Below are positions 11,601 through 23,065 of a DNA stretch of 64,000 nt, in pieces. Origin of the DNA: Ypsolopha sequella (lineage: Eukaryota; Arthropoda; Insecta; Lepidoptera; Ypsolophidae); contig OW203988.1 in the NCBI GenBank assembly GCA_934047225.1, forward strand, positions 5,924,229 through 5,988,228, written 5' to 3'. Positions within the stretch are counted from its first letter, which is position 1. Each line of letters starts with the position of its first letter. Position numbers and translations under genes: made by a program. The notes under the pieces are model-generated. The model had not been told where the DNA came from. It saw nothing but the letters and a program-made list of their open reading frames with translations, and ran no database searches.

Positions 11601-12629
11601 CGGGGCGTCTGCGCAGAGGCATGCGGGGAGCAGCGCCTGTAACTCCCCGGAGGTGAGGCCGATTGCTCAAGGCCGTTGGTGTGGGTAATCACCTTAATGT
11701 CCACGTTTCACTGCCACACAATGAAGATGTAGATTTTTATTAAGGTGGTTGCGATGGATTGCGTTCCCTAACGCAAAACTTATGATTATTATTAAGGCTA
11801 ACTATTAAGGCTCAGTGATGCTAAACTTCCGTTCTGCACCAACGCTAATGGTTTTTAATTGTCTATCTTCCTCTAATCAACTGCCGTGCATGCAAAACAT
11901 AAGTTTTTTATTATCTTGCGGCTACATTAGGACATCGAAGTTCGGAAATTGAGTAAAAACAGTGTTCGGCATTATCACTTTAGATGATAATAATAATTAA
12001 AATATCTCAACAAAATAAACAATACTTGCTTCTCTATAATACGAAGAAGAAGATCATTAAAAACAATTGCTGTAAAATTTTATAGTGACTTCAGAATAAA
12101 ATCAAGAATTTCAAGAAAACTCTCGATTAACATTGCCGCATTATCGTTATTTTGATGTAATTAGAGATATAACAATAACAAAACATATTTCAGAACCACA
12201 AAAAAACAGTTTTCCGATGCGATTTGTAGTTTTTCCACACTGAGTAAAAATATTGCAAAAAATGTCTAAATAACCGAGGTTTTCTGTGCGCGGCAGTTGA
12301 GTAGAGCGAGATAGCCTAAAAATAAAAGCGTTAGAGCAGGAGTTATTTCCAAGGAGCGCCGACCCTTAAGTCATGTATGTAAAAATTTGTCGCGAATTAT
12401 AAGATTTCGAAATACATGTCAATAACACCATTATAAGATTTATTTAGAGCTGACTTTCTGATTTTATTCTATCGAGCGAAGTTAATGAAGTCACGTTTCA
12501 TATCTACAGATGTCTTAAGTATGATGTCCTCTTTTATAACATACATATTTTTTGCATTTTAAATATGAGAATAAACTACCAATAGTACACAAATAAAATG
12601 TGCATTTACCTTGGTACGAAGCCTTAAGA

Positions 12630-13035
12630 GCGGTTTCGAATTCCAAAATTATCTAAATTCAAAATTATTTAAATTCTCATTTACAGAAACCATTGAAAAC
12701 TTTGCGATGGCAGCATACACAATATAAATAAATAATAAATAAAATGCCTTTATTCCAGCCAGATTTAAACTTACATAACAGCAATTAAAAAAACAGGCTA
12801 TATTACTACAAACAATTATGAAAAATATAAAAGAAAAGAAAATAATAATAATAAACTTAATACACCAAAGCTTGCGTGATATTGCCGCCACTTCTTATGC
12901 ACGGGGATCTGAGTCCACTCGGTGCAGCTTTTGTTGAATAGCTATTGAGTGAATTTTGAATTTAAGTGTTCTGTTTCGATTTATTAGAAAAAGGCGGGTT
13001 TTTCACAATTCGGCTGCGATACCGCTCTTAAATAA
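12630..13035. mobile_element. Repeat family 'gatggcagcatacacaata', with an inserted retroelement tail
   Basis: Blocks cagaaaccattgaaaacttt, gcgatggcagcatacacaat and agaaaaaggcgggtttttca match 39374-39600 (inverted) and 918-1090. In this copy about 200 bp (12722-12928) are inserted; read on -, the insert ends in an AATAAA and an (ATTT)n-rich tail, as a non-LTR 3' end would. Confidence 0.5.
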
Positions 13036-13439
13036 ATGTGATTATCGTGTATAAATGCTGATTAAATAAAAAAAAATTGAAAGTTCAAAAATAATAATCA
13101 TGTCATGCTACATTTCGATTTACATTTACTTAAGGTTCGTCACTTAGAAGAAGGTTAAGAAACTCAGTTATCTAATTATCTCACTGCGTAATGACATGAC
13201 ACTTGAAGGGCCCGGCTCTGAACAGCTGCTACTCCTGAAGAACCGACAGGAATATCTCTTGGTAACTTCTGAGACGAACCTTAATTAACTATACATTTTT
13301 AATTTATGAATAAGTAATTACGACTCGGCCTTCAACTTCGGTGAAAATTAAAGAACTCTTACAATCGTAAATGTAAATAAATTATGCTGTTTGTTTAGCT
13401 TATCTTTTGTATTCCTATTTAATTCTCTTTGTATGTTAA

Positions 13440-13805
13440 ACGTCAGTAGCTTAGCGCAAAATGCATTACTTAACTTTGTTTTTCTTGTATAGAAATTTAA
13501 AATTGAAAAGCATTTTGGTCTGTGGCATTTGACGCCAATAGTTCAGTATCAGTGAGGTTTATAAAGCAAGAGTTCGAAATTATATAAACAATTAGTCATG
13601 ATCTTCTCAAAACCAACTTTAAATGCTGTTTTAACTTTGACAAGATCATGACTATTTGTGCAATAAATTTCAAACTAATGCTTTATAATCTCACTAATAC
13701 TGAAATTTTGGCGTCAACTGCCATATACCAAAATATTTTTCAATTTTTAACTTCTAACCTAGAAATACAAAGTTAAGTTATGCACTTTGCGCTAAGCGAC
13801 TAACG
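13440..13805. mobile_element. TTAA-flanked fold-back MITE, copy 1
   Basis: Ends ACGTCAGTAGCTTAGCGC and GCGCTAAGCGACTAACG(T) are inverted repeats with TTAA on both sides. The whole element folds on itself, with its centre near agtcatgatcttctc and gacaagatcatgact. A second copy is at 39935-40251. Confidence 0.78.
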
Positions 13806-14651
13806 TTAACCGTTTTTTTTCAAGTTTTTTTTTTCCATAGTTACAAATTAAATACATTTTTAAGAATTTAAAGCCATTCGACTAAAACCACATGATTATA
13901 AATAATAGCGTATATTATAACATGGTTATAAATAATAACGTATATTATGTTTTTTGGCGTTCCAATATGCAGCACCAAAGTACTGAAACTGTTTTTGATG
14001 CCGAAATAACCAATGTGTTATACATCTTTAAGGGTCAGAGTTTGAAAATCGGGCAAAAACAGGGGTCGGCATTATCACTTTAGATGATAGTAAATATTAA
14101 AATTTCTAATCAAAATAAATACTACTTTCTACTTTATAAAATGAAGAATAAGATCATTAAAATCAAATCAGGAATTTTAAGAACAACTCTCGAATAGCAT
14201 TGCCGCATTATCACTATTGTGATTTAATTGAAGACATAAAAATGACAAAATATATTTCAGAACTATAATAACACATTAAACAATGTTATAAAAAAACAGT
14301 AATCCGGTATGATTTATAGTTTTTCCACACTACGCAAAAATGTTGCAAAAAAATAAAAATATCTGAGGTTTTTTGATAAGAGCGAGATAGACGGTTAAAA
14401 AACAAAAGCGTTGGAGCAAGACTTATTTCCAACGAATTTACCGATCATTCTGAACATCTTTCTCTAAATAATAGACAAAGTGAAATAAAAAAAAAATCGT
14501 TACTAATTTCGAGAAGGTAATATTTTTTTCATTATCATGGTATGTCTCTTGAGAATATTTTCATTACGATCAGCAATTTACATGGTTCCATTAAAGGTAC
14601 CGGTCTATTTGAAACATCAAGTTTCTTTAGTTGCTACAGTTACAGTCTTAA

Positions 14652-16876
14652 GGTGGATGGTCCAAGGCAATCTTCATACAAAGGACATCATTCAGCGTTC
14701 ATACATTTTTGGGCTAAATCTGAAAGTGCCGGCCAAAAAATTATAATGTTATATTTCGATAAAATGTGTCATTATATTAATTTTTTGCTATGGTACCTAA
14801 GTTGTAGGGTCATTCTCTACTTAGTTAGATGATTTCGAAAATTATTAATTTGGATTAATTTTCGAAAAAATATCACATTATTAATGATTTGTTGTGCAGA
14901 AAAGATGTTTTGAACATATTTTACTATGAAATCAATGCACAGGGGTTATTCTCTGTACTCTTTCACCAGCTATAAATAGTCATATTCATACTTTTTCAAT
15001 AAACTAACCTGAATTTCACTTATCTAACTTAATAAATAATTAATTAATTGGTTTAAATCTGAATAAAACGGTAACATGGAATAAAATATTTATTTGAAAA
15101 AAAAAAACAGTAAAAAGGTTAATATTCGTTCTGTCTGACTATTATATTGTCCAGACCCTCTGCCGGTGGAACTATGGTGGGATCATGCCGCGCAAAACCC
15201 ATGTACCATATGATAGTCATAACGTGTGCACAGCATCCTTATGTACGTCTCCCAATATTGCAGCTACAGTAGTAGACTCATATAAGAGACACGTTCTTCT
15301 TTTGTTGCAAGTTTTACGCACACGTTGAGCTGATCAGGGCAGTCCATAGCATCATTACATTTAGACATATAGGAATGTCATTCTGATTAAACAACAGTGT
15401 TGATCACTCAAAATGCAATGCAGATGTTCAAAATTAATGACGACAACATCGTCTTAACAATAAAATATAATATATCACTCTTTAGTGCAAACATAACTGT
15501 AGGTCAATACTTACTTGATTTTCCATTAATTCTTCTAAACAATCTGAGCAATATCGATGAATTCTTGCTCTCGAGAAACCCAGGTGTACCAGCGCCTCCC
15601 CCCAATTATTTCACGACACCTTATACACAATTGTTCGTCCATGATGTAAAAACAGTAACTGTCCACTAACCAGAGGTCGCGTGCTTAGAGATGACCGTCC
15701 CATGTAACATAAGTCCCATGGATAACTAAATGTTAATTAACCCTTTCTCCTTTTTTTACTTGTACTTACCACCGTTAATTGTGTGACAATTACGTGTAGA
15801 TAAGGATTTAGCGTCTCGCTCCCTCCTATGGTTGCGCTTATATTTCTATCTCACCTGTAGCGAGGCTGATTGCGTCAGGTAAAAAAACCCAAACCCAATC
15901 TATAATTATCCTTGTTTACGCAGAAACGGGGTTTTAGACACTGATTTGTTTGTTACTCAAAGTAATATTTAAGTTCAATTATAAATGTGCCATACTCTAA
16001 GACTTATTATAGTATAACATACTCGTGATTATGTTTGTCTACACTAAAACAATCTATTTTATGACATCAATCATACGCCTTTATAAAAAGCATAAAATAT
16101 CGATTTTGAGCTCACAGAATAAAGCAAAGAATGACCCTACAGCTTTTGTCTCATAATAACAAATAAATACAATTACATATTCTAACCAAACATAGCGTTA
16201 TTTTTGTTTGGCCGGCACTTTCATACTTAGCCAAAAAAAATATAGATTTTTCGAAGTCATATAATAAAGCAGAGAATGACCCTACATATTTTGTCTTGTA
16301 GTAACAAATAAATCTAATTACATATTCTAATGAAATATAAAATTATATTTGTTTTTGCCGGCACTTTCATATTTAGCCCAGAAAAAAATATCGATTTTTC
16401 AAACTCATATAATAAAGCAGAGAATGACCCTACCGCTTTGGTCTCATAGTAACAAATAAATATAATTACATATTCTAACGAAATATAACATTATATTTAA
16501 TTGGCCGGCACTTTCAGATTTAGCCCAAAATGAATGATGTCCTTTGTGGAACCAATAACGACGACAGATGTATTATTATTTAATTCTGTTACCTTTTTCC
16601 ACACTCAACTTAACACCCGCGAATAATCAGTTTTTTACACACAAACTTTTTTAGAATCTAATTTTGTTATTTAAAACTTTTGTAATCCAATGTATGAAAG
16701 TTTTAAATTGCAAAATTGGACTGTTAAAACATTTTGTTTTTAAGAAAAACTAAATATTCGCGGGTGTAAAGTTGATGGAACGTGTGGAAAAAGGTAACAG
16801 AATTAAATAATAATACTTCTGTCGTCGTTATTGGTTCTCACAAGTTTTTTATAAAAACTACCTTGGGCCATCCACC
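14652..16876. mobile_element. 2.2-kb TTAA-flanked transposon with long inverted ends
   Basis: The ends GGTGGATGGTCCAAGG and CCTTGGGCCATCCACC are flanked by TTAA (14648-14651 and 16877-16880), the piggyBac-type target. The inverted homology runs inward and includes blocks with gccggcactttca and tagggtcattctct. On the right arm that block is repeated nearly three times at about 146-bp period (16087-16530). The centre carries decayed coding on the - strand near 15370-15650 (CIRCREIIGG, HRYCSDCLEE, then AMDCPDQLNVCV), cysteine-rich but frameshifted and not recognised. A deletion derivative is at 56817-57151. Confidence 0.75.
16087..16530. repeat. Three ~146-bp tandem units in the right arm of the TTAA transposon
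   Basis: Each unit has ataataaagcagagaatgac, ctaattacatattctaa-like blocks and gccggcactttca. Units begin near 16087 (partial), 16210 and 16354. One inverted copy lies in the left arm (about 14715-14860). Confidence 0.7.
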
Positions 16877-16894
16877 TTAATAGGTATATTCGAG

Positions 16895-17410
16895 TACAGC
16901 TGTGCCTCGATAGCCCGAACCCCCGCTAATCCGAATTTATTCCGAACGACTGACCCCGCGGAACCACGCCGCCGTTTCTCAGCAACTCGTAGTGCCACGC
17001 ACGCCACGTGTTATATATTTTAGATGCTACGTGTATTGCCTGCGGCTTTTGCCGTCACCTCCTAGCACTACCTTTGTTATTTGAAACTTTTTGAAAGAAA
17101 TAAAACTATTTTTTTTTTATTATATTTTATTTATTATTAATTGTCGGTTCGTCGTACACAGCTAGTCTTTTCGCTATCTTGTTCTATCTAACACTGTGGC
17201 GTGGCAAATCTTTGCCCAAATACGTTTCAAAATGTCTACATACTATAACCCGAGCGCTTTGTACATTCAAACAGGGCGTAAATTTTGGGTATTGGGACTG
17301 TCGTGGAAATGTGTATGTACCCGCATACTGTACTGTCGTACGCTAATCGGATAATCATATTTAAAGAGCATGAATCGCATTATCGAAAATTTCGACATCT
17401 AATTTACGAA
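16895..17410. mobile_element. Possible decayed pogo/Tigger-like element
   Basis: Starts TACAGCTGTGCCTCGATAGC with cccgctaatccgaattt, the type of end seen in pogo-like elements. Toward the right there is gctaatcggataatca. No transposase was found. Confidence 0.3.
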
Positions 17411-17422
17411 CTTTTACCACTC

Positions 17423-17754
17423 GGCCACAGCTTCAGGCTTCGAGAGGCGCGCCAAGCGGTTCTTCTTGCGATGGCGCCGGCGGAGAGAACAGATGTATGA
17501 AGTTGTATAAAGCCGGCCATGGGTCACCGCTCGCGCGTCTTTGAGTGACTTGCGCTCTTTCGACGGCGGTGTGCGGGGAGGCGGACGGTTGAAACAGTGA
17601 TCGAACGCACAGGACGAACCTAGTGTCGAGCGCTTTGAGCGAGTGAGTGCGCTATACATCCGATGCAGTGGAAGGCGCCGACGAGTGTCGTGGCAGGGCA
17701 AAGCCCGTCGCAAAAACCGCCTGGAAGCGCAGGCAGAAGCCTGAAGCTGTGGCC
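17423..17754. repeat. GC-rich island bounded by a perfect 19-bp inverted repeat
   Basis: GGCCACAGCTTCAGGCTTC at 17423-17441 is repeated inverted at 17736-17754, with looser inner pairing (cgcaagaagaaccgc/cgcaaaaaccgcc). The inside is strongly GC-rich in AT-rich surroundings, has a tataaag on + at about 17507 and a 99-codon Arg-rich open frame on -. No protein family is recognised. Probably a fold-back element; a promoter island or a decayed gene is possible. Confidence 0.5.
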
Positions 17755-17990
17755 CTGGCGCAAGGGTTGTTTATTTCAGCGTGACTCTATTTTGAACTTT
17801 TAAAGTCAAAATTAATTTGTACTGTATCACTCTCCGAAGTATTTTATCTTATACAATACGCTTTACTTGTAAAGGTCTATAAGATGCCATTTGGATATTT
17901 GTGGCCTCCTCCAACACAACGGAGAATGCTGCAATTCAAATAATTATAATGAAATGTTCATATTTTTACCAATTTTGTTAATTTTTCCAG

Positions 17991-18152
17991 GAACGCCTGA
18001 GCTCGGAGGAAATCACGCGGATGAGCGACGTCCGCAACCTGGTGAACCAGCTATATGAAGCGCTGAACGTGCGTGAGCATCAGATCAAGAAGGAGAGAGA
18101 GCTGCGCGCGCAGCTAGAGAAACTTAATACGGAGCTGCTGCCGCTAGAAGAG
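17991..18152 (+). CDS. MCU: MCU exon: first coiled coil
   Basis: 54 codons beginning [11 protein letters not shown] and ending in LLPLEE. The exon is preceded by a pyrimidine-rich acceptor (tttttccag) and followed by GTAGGT. The Glu/Lys/Leu pattern ([18 protein letters not shown]) fits the coiled coil just before the first transmembrane helix of MCU. An internal ATG at 18021 is not the gene start, because the frame is open up to the splice acceptor. Confidence 0.93.
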
Positions 18153-21100
18153 GTAGGTGCTGATATAACTACGAACCAGTATGAATGTTGCCGTCAAATC
18201 AAAGTCACCAATTCGTTATGTTCAAACGAGTTGAATAAAGCGCTTTACTTTTGCAAGCATGAGATCACCCGAACATAAATTTACATCTGAATGGTCTTCT
18301 GTAATGATCAGTCACGGTCTATTTCGTGCACCTAGTGTAATGCTTTAGAGGCGTCTGTAAAAAATAATAACATGGCCGATGTGGCCTCTTTTAAGTAGTA
18401 TCAAGTTTTGTGATTTTAGAGACGCAATTTCCTTTGAAGCTGGCTGAGCACAACCACAAGCTTCTATAAAATTAAAAGAAGTTAAAGCCTTAAATAGGTT
18501 TTTGTGTTCTGCTCAAGTACTCACCCAAAAGGCTGGCTTCTGTCCCTAAACTGTTCTAAAAATGGTTAGATTGTACTTCTTAATAAAAAAGTTTTGGGCA
18601 TATACCTATAGAGAATGAATAAAAGAAAAATATGGTGCCGAAGTGAAAGGCAAAGCTTGACCGGGCCTCCCTAGAAGGCGAACACGGCGGCAAAAGGCAA
18701 AGTCTGACCTGGCCTCCCTAGAAGGCGAACACGGCGGCAAAAAGCAAAGCTTGACCGGGCCTCCCTAGAAGGCGAACAAGGCGGCATACTGGAGAGCAGT
18801 CAAGTCAAAAGCAACCGGAATAGAAGAGCGTAGAAGATCTGTCGGGATCGTAGAAGATGGAAATCTATAGTTTCTGTCTACTCATTTGGGAGACAGGCGT
18901 GAGTATATTTATCAATGTATTCATGTTCTTGATGAAATCTATTGCTGTCCATCCAGAAACGCATGTCGCTGGAAGTGGAGGCGACTCGGAAGACGTCAGT
19001 GTTGACGTGGGTGGGTCTCAGCCTGATGGGCGTGCAGTTCGGAGTGCTGGCGCGGCTCACCTGGTGGGAGTACTCCTGGGACATTATGGAACCGGTCACC
19101 TACTTCGTCACGTACGGCACGGCTATGGCTGGTTACGCTTACTTCGTGCTCACAAAGCAGGTATGATTTGACGTCTCTCTTATACTCTATGTTCTCTCTT
19201 CCCTTCTTCTCTAACTACATACAGGGTGTATATAAACAGTTATCTTTCAATTAAACTACATTAGTAGTTCGCCTCGAACTGTGAACTCGTGATTTGATCT
19301 TGACTGATTTGGCTCATGTTCGAACATAAAAATTCTTTTTGTCTCAATTACTCGTCTACCAAATACTTGAATAAACGATACTTGAGCTATCGTCGGACAA
19401 ACATACATACATACAAACGCCGGATGGTTCAAATGAAATCGGAGAACTTCATTCGCTTCGTTCACTCGTTCAATAATCTACTCATACTGAATTAATTTCC
19501 CAAAGAAACATAACCCCGCAAATGAAAAAAAGTAAACCTGCCTGTAAAAAAAATACAGTAGGTTTTCAAAATTAGTGGGCAAACGCGATTTCTTTTCACA
19601 TTTGCGGTTTTTCTTCCTTCAGGATAATTCTTCAGTATAATTATGTGTTTTTATTTAAAGTTACCTGTCCATTTACAACCTGTATAATCTGTTTCAACGG
19701 TTGCCTATCTGTCTGTATGTTCGCTTGTAACTTGAGGATCATTAATCCTTTGTGGAGGACCTGTGGAGGTTTTAGGTAAAAACTAGGAGGGGTCGCCTCG
19801 ATTCTACAAAACGGCGATGAAGTTTTAATATCACGTGACGCAATTTAATGTTACCTAGAAGGTTTCTTTGAGAAGGTTAGGGGGTATACAGGGTATAATC
19901 GTTAAGTGTGACCAAGCGATTATTCCGTAATTATTACAGATGTCAAAAAATTTTAAACTGATATCAAAAGTACGTTACCTAATCAAGAAAATTACATCAA
20001 TAACTTTTTGAAAAATCGAACGAGAAATATCCAAAATTTTGACATGAGACATTCCCATACATTTAGTACGAGATTAGTAGAAAGGTTTTAGTTTCCTTAT
20101 TTTAAAAGGTTATTTTAGCTTAGTACTGATATTAAAGGAAACTGTTTATTAACCCTACAAAGTAATAAAACTATCTTTTAGTTGAATAATATTTATTTCT
20201 TAGTTAGTACACAATTTTGTATTCAAAGCAGATGTTCGAAGTGACGTCATTGCTGTGCGATACAATGTATGGGAATGTTTAATGTCAAAATTTTGGATAC
20301 TTTTCGTTTGATTTCCAAAAAGTTATTGATGTCATTTTATTGATTAGGTAACGTACTTTCGATATCAGCTTAAATTTTTTGAATATCTGTAATAGTTACG
20401 GAATAATCGCCTGGTCACACTTAACGATTACACCCTGTATACAGGTTGATCAGTATCATTATAATAACTATTATGTATAATCATGGTTCTGCAGGACTAA
20501 TTGTTAAAAAAAAAATTAAGATGCCTAGCTATATCAAAGAAAACTATTCTATGTTCGAAATAAAAAATATTGTTTTGTTACTTTTGTCTTGTTTCATAAT
20601 TTAAAAAAGATATCGACTGTCAAAGTTGATCGCGGGTAGGAGGGTGGATTGCGGGGGCGAGCACCAAGGGCGTTGGGAATGTTTTTCATTGATGTATGGG
20701 GGTCTTTGGCTCGTTGCGGGTTCGGTCTATTGTTGTTCATATGTCGCGTCGCGTAGGTTAGCCATTTATTCGAAATTTGGAAACTATTCCCAATAAAAAA
20801 TATAAAGGAGAAAAAGCTTTTTTTGAACGATTCTGTATTCTATCAGTGATTCTGGTTCATAGATTTCAATAAAGCAAGGGGGTTCATTTTTAAACCTGTG
20901 ACTGAAGACTGAAGACAATGGAGTAGTTAATAGTTACATATATACAACAAGTCGGGAGTTTAAGGGTTGGAATCACAGTCAAAAGAGTGGACTATTATTT
21001 TTAATAAAATAATGAATTTGTTGTTTGTTCTTATTTCAGGAATATGTGCTCCCAGAAGTGAAAGACAGGCAACACTTGTTAGCATTGCACAAGAAGGCCA

Positions 21101-22219
21101 AGAAAGTTGGCCTTGACATCAATCACTACAATCATCTTAAAGATGAGGTATAGTTTATCTTTTATATTTTTTAATTTTTAAAAATTTATTTTTAATTATA
21201 TTTTACACAAGTTACATACAGTACACAATATTCGCCAAACTGCTAAACAGTTTGTTGGCGATACGCTCTTACAAATTTGTGTTTCTTAAATAAGCATTTT
21301 AGGTACTAACTTAAAATCTAATACTTATAAAAATCTCAAAAAAGAAAAATTGTAGGATTGTATATATGCGTTTAAAGTTTTAATTATTTAGAAAAGATAA
21401 CAATGTGCTCTTTAATTTATTCTTCAGGGTTTTTTTACCAATTTTACCAATTTTTAACTAATTTTCTTCGGTAGGAGAGGACTGTTATTACATAACTTGG
21501 GAGTTAGGTACTCCCTGGTTCTCTCTCCATGATAGTTTTTGGATGATAGCTGTGATAGTTTGCCACTTTTTACTGCTCTAGCGAAATGTCTTTAGTGTAG
21601 TAAAACAAACCTATGAGGTATTTGACTTTATAGTGTACTTGCAATTGCTTAATTTGGTCTAAGTATGTTTTGAATGTAAGTCCATAACAACTCAATCCAT
21701 AACTCAGCAGTGAATCAGCAAGCGCATGGTAAACAATGTACAGGGTTGGTTTGTTTATTATCCTACATAGGTGATTAAATTATCCCAAAAACTGATCTTA
21801 ATCTTTTGCAAACCTCATTTGTGGGTTATTTCCAATTGAAATTTTTGACGATTATTAATCCCAAATATTTAAATCTATCTACTATTCTAAACTTATACAG
21901 TCGTTCTCTCTTTTCTCATGTAAACATATGTCAACTAGATCCTTTTTGTCTAAATATATTATTATGCTATGCTATTATATATATTGCGTTTCGCTTCATA
22001 GCTGCGTTTCGTTTTTATTAGTGCCATGATTACCAATTCCTTATTATTAATAAATTTCAGGTAAGTAAAGTAGAGAAAGACCTGGGCCGTCTGAGAGATC
22101 CCCTCAACATCCACCTGCCGCCCTCCTACGTGGACAAAATCGTGGAGGACAAGCGCTCCCCACTCACAAAGATCAAGGACATGATAGAGGAGACCAGCAA
22201 AAAGATGAAGATCACGTAA
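17991..22219 (+). CDS. MCU: Mitochondrial calcium uniporter pore subunit, last four coding exons
   Basis: This is the 3' part of the gene for the pore-forming subunit of the inner-membrane calcium uniporter, which lets Ca2+ into the mitochondrial matrix. Exons at 17991-18152, 18957-19160, 21040-21147 and 22061-22219 are all phase 0 and give 210 residues plus a TAA stop. In order they encode a coiled coil, the first membrane helix ([18 protein letters not shown]), the pore motif [16 protein letters not shown] with the acidic selectivity filter, the second helix, and a C-terminal coiled coil ([14 protein letters not shown]). Known MCUs share the WDIMEP signature and this order. The matrix N-terminal domain and targeting peptide are missing: no exon for them was found upstream, so they lie before position 1 or were overlooked. 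The intron before the first visible exon would then exceed 17.9 kb. Identity is essentially certain; only the UTR limits are unclear. Confidence 0.95.
18646..18785 (+). repeat. 47-bp tandem triplication in MCU intron
   Basis: Three units containing ggcaaagcttgaccgggcct and ccctagaaggcgaacac, starting near 18649, 18696 and 18743. The copies are nearly identical. Confidence 0.85.
18830..18905 (+). mobile_element. Repeat fragment next to the MCU pore exon
   Basis: It carries ggatcgtagaagatggaaat and gggagacaggcgtgagt, the same block as 40600-40655. It lies 50 bp before the exon at 18957. Confidence 0.5.
18957..19160 (+). CDS. MCU: MCU exon: transmembrane helices and DIME pore motif
   Basis: 68 codons between acceptor ccatccag and donor GTATGA. 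It encodes both membrane helices and the connecting WDIMEP loop; its Asp and Glu form the calcium filter in known uniporters and both are intact. The exon is visibly more GC-rich than the introns around it. It directly follows a fragment of an interspersed repeat (18830-18905). Confidence 0.95.
19263..19474 (-). mobile_element. Four-copy repeat family, copy 1
   Basis: Contains gttcgaacatgagccaaatc and gaaacgatactcgag-like blocks and ends in the small stem AGTTCG/CGAACT (here with a loop change). Other copies: 37921-38069, 38270-38474, 52917-53158 (all +). Confidence 0.6.
19889..20437. mobile_element. TA-flanked MITE with ~180-bp inverted ends in an MCU intron
   Basis: Left end CAGGGTATAATCGTTAAGTG, right end its complement with few changes; TA at both sides. 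The arms continue through taacgtacttt, aactttttg and attttgac.catgt.. blocks. 549 bp, no coding; mariner-like by ends and target. Confidence 0.78.
20438..21039. other. MCU intron remainder
   Basis: No element resolved. A G-rich patch at 20640-20760 (gggtaggagggtgg, gcgggggcgagc) stands out from the AT-rich intron and has no recognisable family. Confidence 0.35.
21040..21147 (+). CDS. MCU: MCU exon: post-pore segment
   Basis: 36 codons ([20 protein letters not shown] then [16 protein letters not shown]) between ttatttcag and GTATAG. It matches the region after the second helix of MCU, where EYV-PE-RDRQ is a conserved run. The preceding intron (1.88 kb) holds a 549-bp fold-back element. Confidence 0.92.
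22061..22219 (+). CDS. MCU: MCU last coding exon with stop
   Basis: 52 codons and TAA, starting [20 protein letters not shown] and ending KKMKIT. The first six bases of the exon, directly after the acceptor aatttcag, are GTAAGT, a perfect 5' splice-site consensus. The acceptor therefore doubles as a recursive-splice-like AG/GTAAGT site (see findings). RLRDPL and the proline-bearing run after it are typical of the MCU C-terminal coiled coil. Confidence 0.93.
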   Translation, partial: VSKVEKDLGRLRDPLNIHLPPSYVDKIVEDKRSPLTKIKDMIEETSKKMKIT

Positions 22220-22565
22220 TATTGGACCCTCCGGCGTCCGCCCGACGCGTAGATATGAAGGCATTCTGCTGTTTTTTTTTTTTGTTTTTGCCTGGTTAGG
22301 GACCTCTTGGAAGTGAAGTCGCGGGGAAAGTCTATCGAATAGTTAACTGTTCATGGGAGATCAGATAATATCAGACAAAGAAAGATCAGACAAGATTAAT
22401 AGTAGCTTACAGATCTGCCATACGTATGATGCGCATAAAAATCTCTAACTGACCTACCGGACGTGCACTATAAGTTATGGATTGTATAGAAAGCGTAAGG
22501 AAATGCGAACTTTTCCAAAGAGTTGCGAAGATTCCTATGCGCATTATTTAAATGGTAGTACAGAA

Positions 22566-22691
22566 CCCGGCAGTAAATAATGCACATCGTATCGTTGAGT
22601 CATCTCTGTCGCACGAAGCACTAACAGTCCGATGACAGAGATGACACTCTACGAAGCCGAAGATAGCCGATTTGCATTATTTACTGCCGGG
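22566..22691. repeat. 126-bp hairpin in the likely MCU 3' UTR
   Basis: CCCGGCAGTAAATAATGCA and its exact complement form the ends; gtcatctctgtc/gacagagatgac pair inside. About 350 bp after the MCU stop. Confidence 0.65.
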
Positions 22692-22729
22692 ACCTGTACG
22701 TGGTATGTTTAATTGTAGGGTTGCAACTC

Positions 22730-23065
22730 GTCAGAAAGCGTTAGAGATGAGAATATTAATACGTTTATAAGTTACAGCGATGACATTCGTTAACGCAGAA
22801 AGGGGGAACCTGGAACCAACTAAATATAGACCTTAACGTCCCAAACATTACGTCAAAAATAGATGGATCTTATTCTATTCTGCTCATAAAACGTGGACGC
22901 AAAGATGGTGCGCAATCATCCCACCAATAGCCGTTCTATATTTTACGCACAAAATTTTAGTGCATTTATGATTGGCCTAAATGTTTTCGCGCTTATATTG
23001 ACACCAGCGCGGATTCATCGCTGTAACTTATAAACCTTAATCGCACTGCGTTCTCGTATTTTCTT
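22730..23065. repeat. Loose fold-back downstream of MCU
   Basis: gtttataagttacagcgatg near 22764 is inverted near 23015, and gcgttagagatgagaa-like outer arms pair weakly with the cgcactgcgttctcg region. Confidence 0.5.

Noticed and set aside
17380..17440. tRNA-Ser/Leu-like start (ctgtggccgagtggt on the - strand)
   Set aside because: Only the A-box part fits; anticodon and T arms cannot be drawn.
17414..17713. 99-codon Arg-rich protein on the - strand
   Set aside because: High GC makes chance open frames likely; no family, no splice context, and the ends are inverted repeats.
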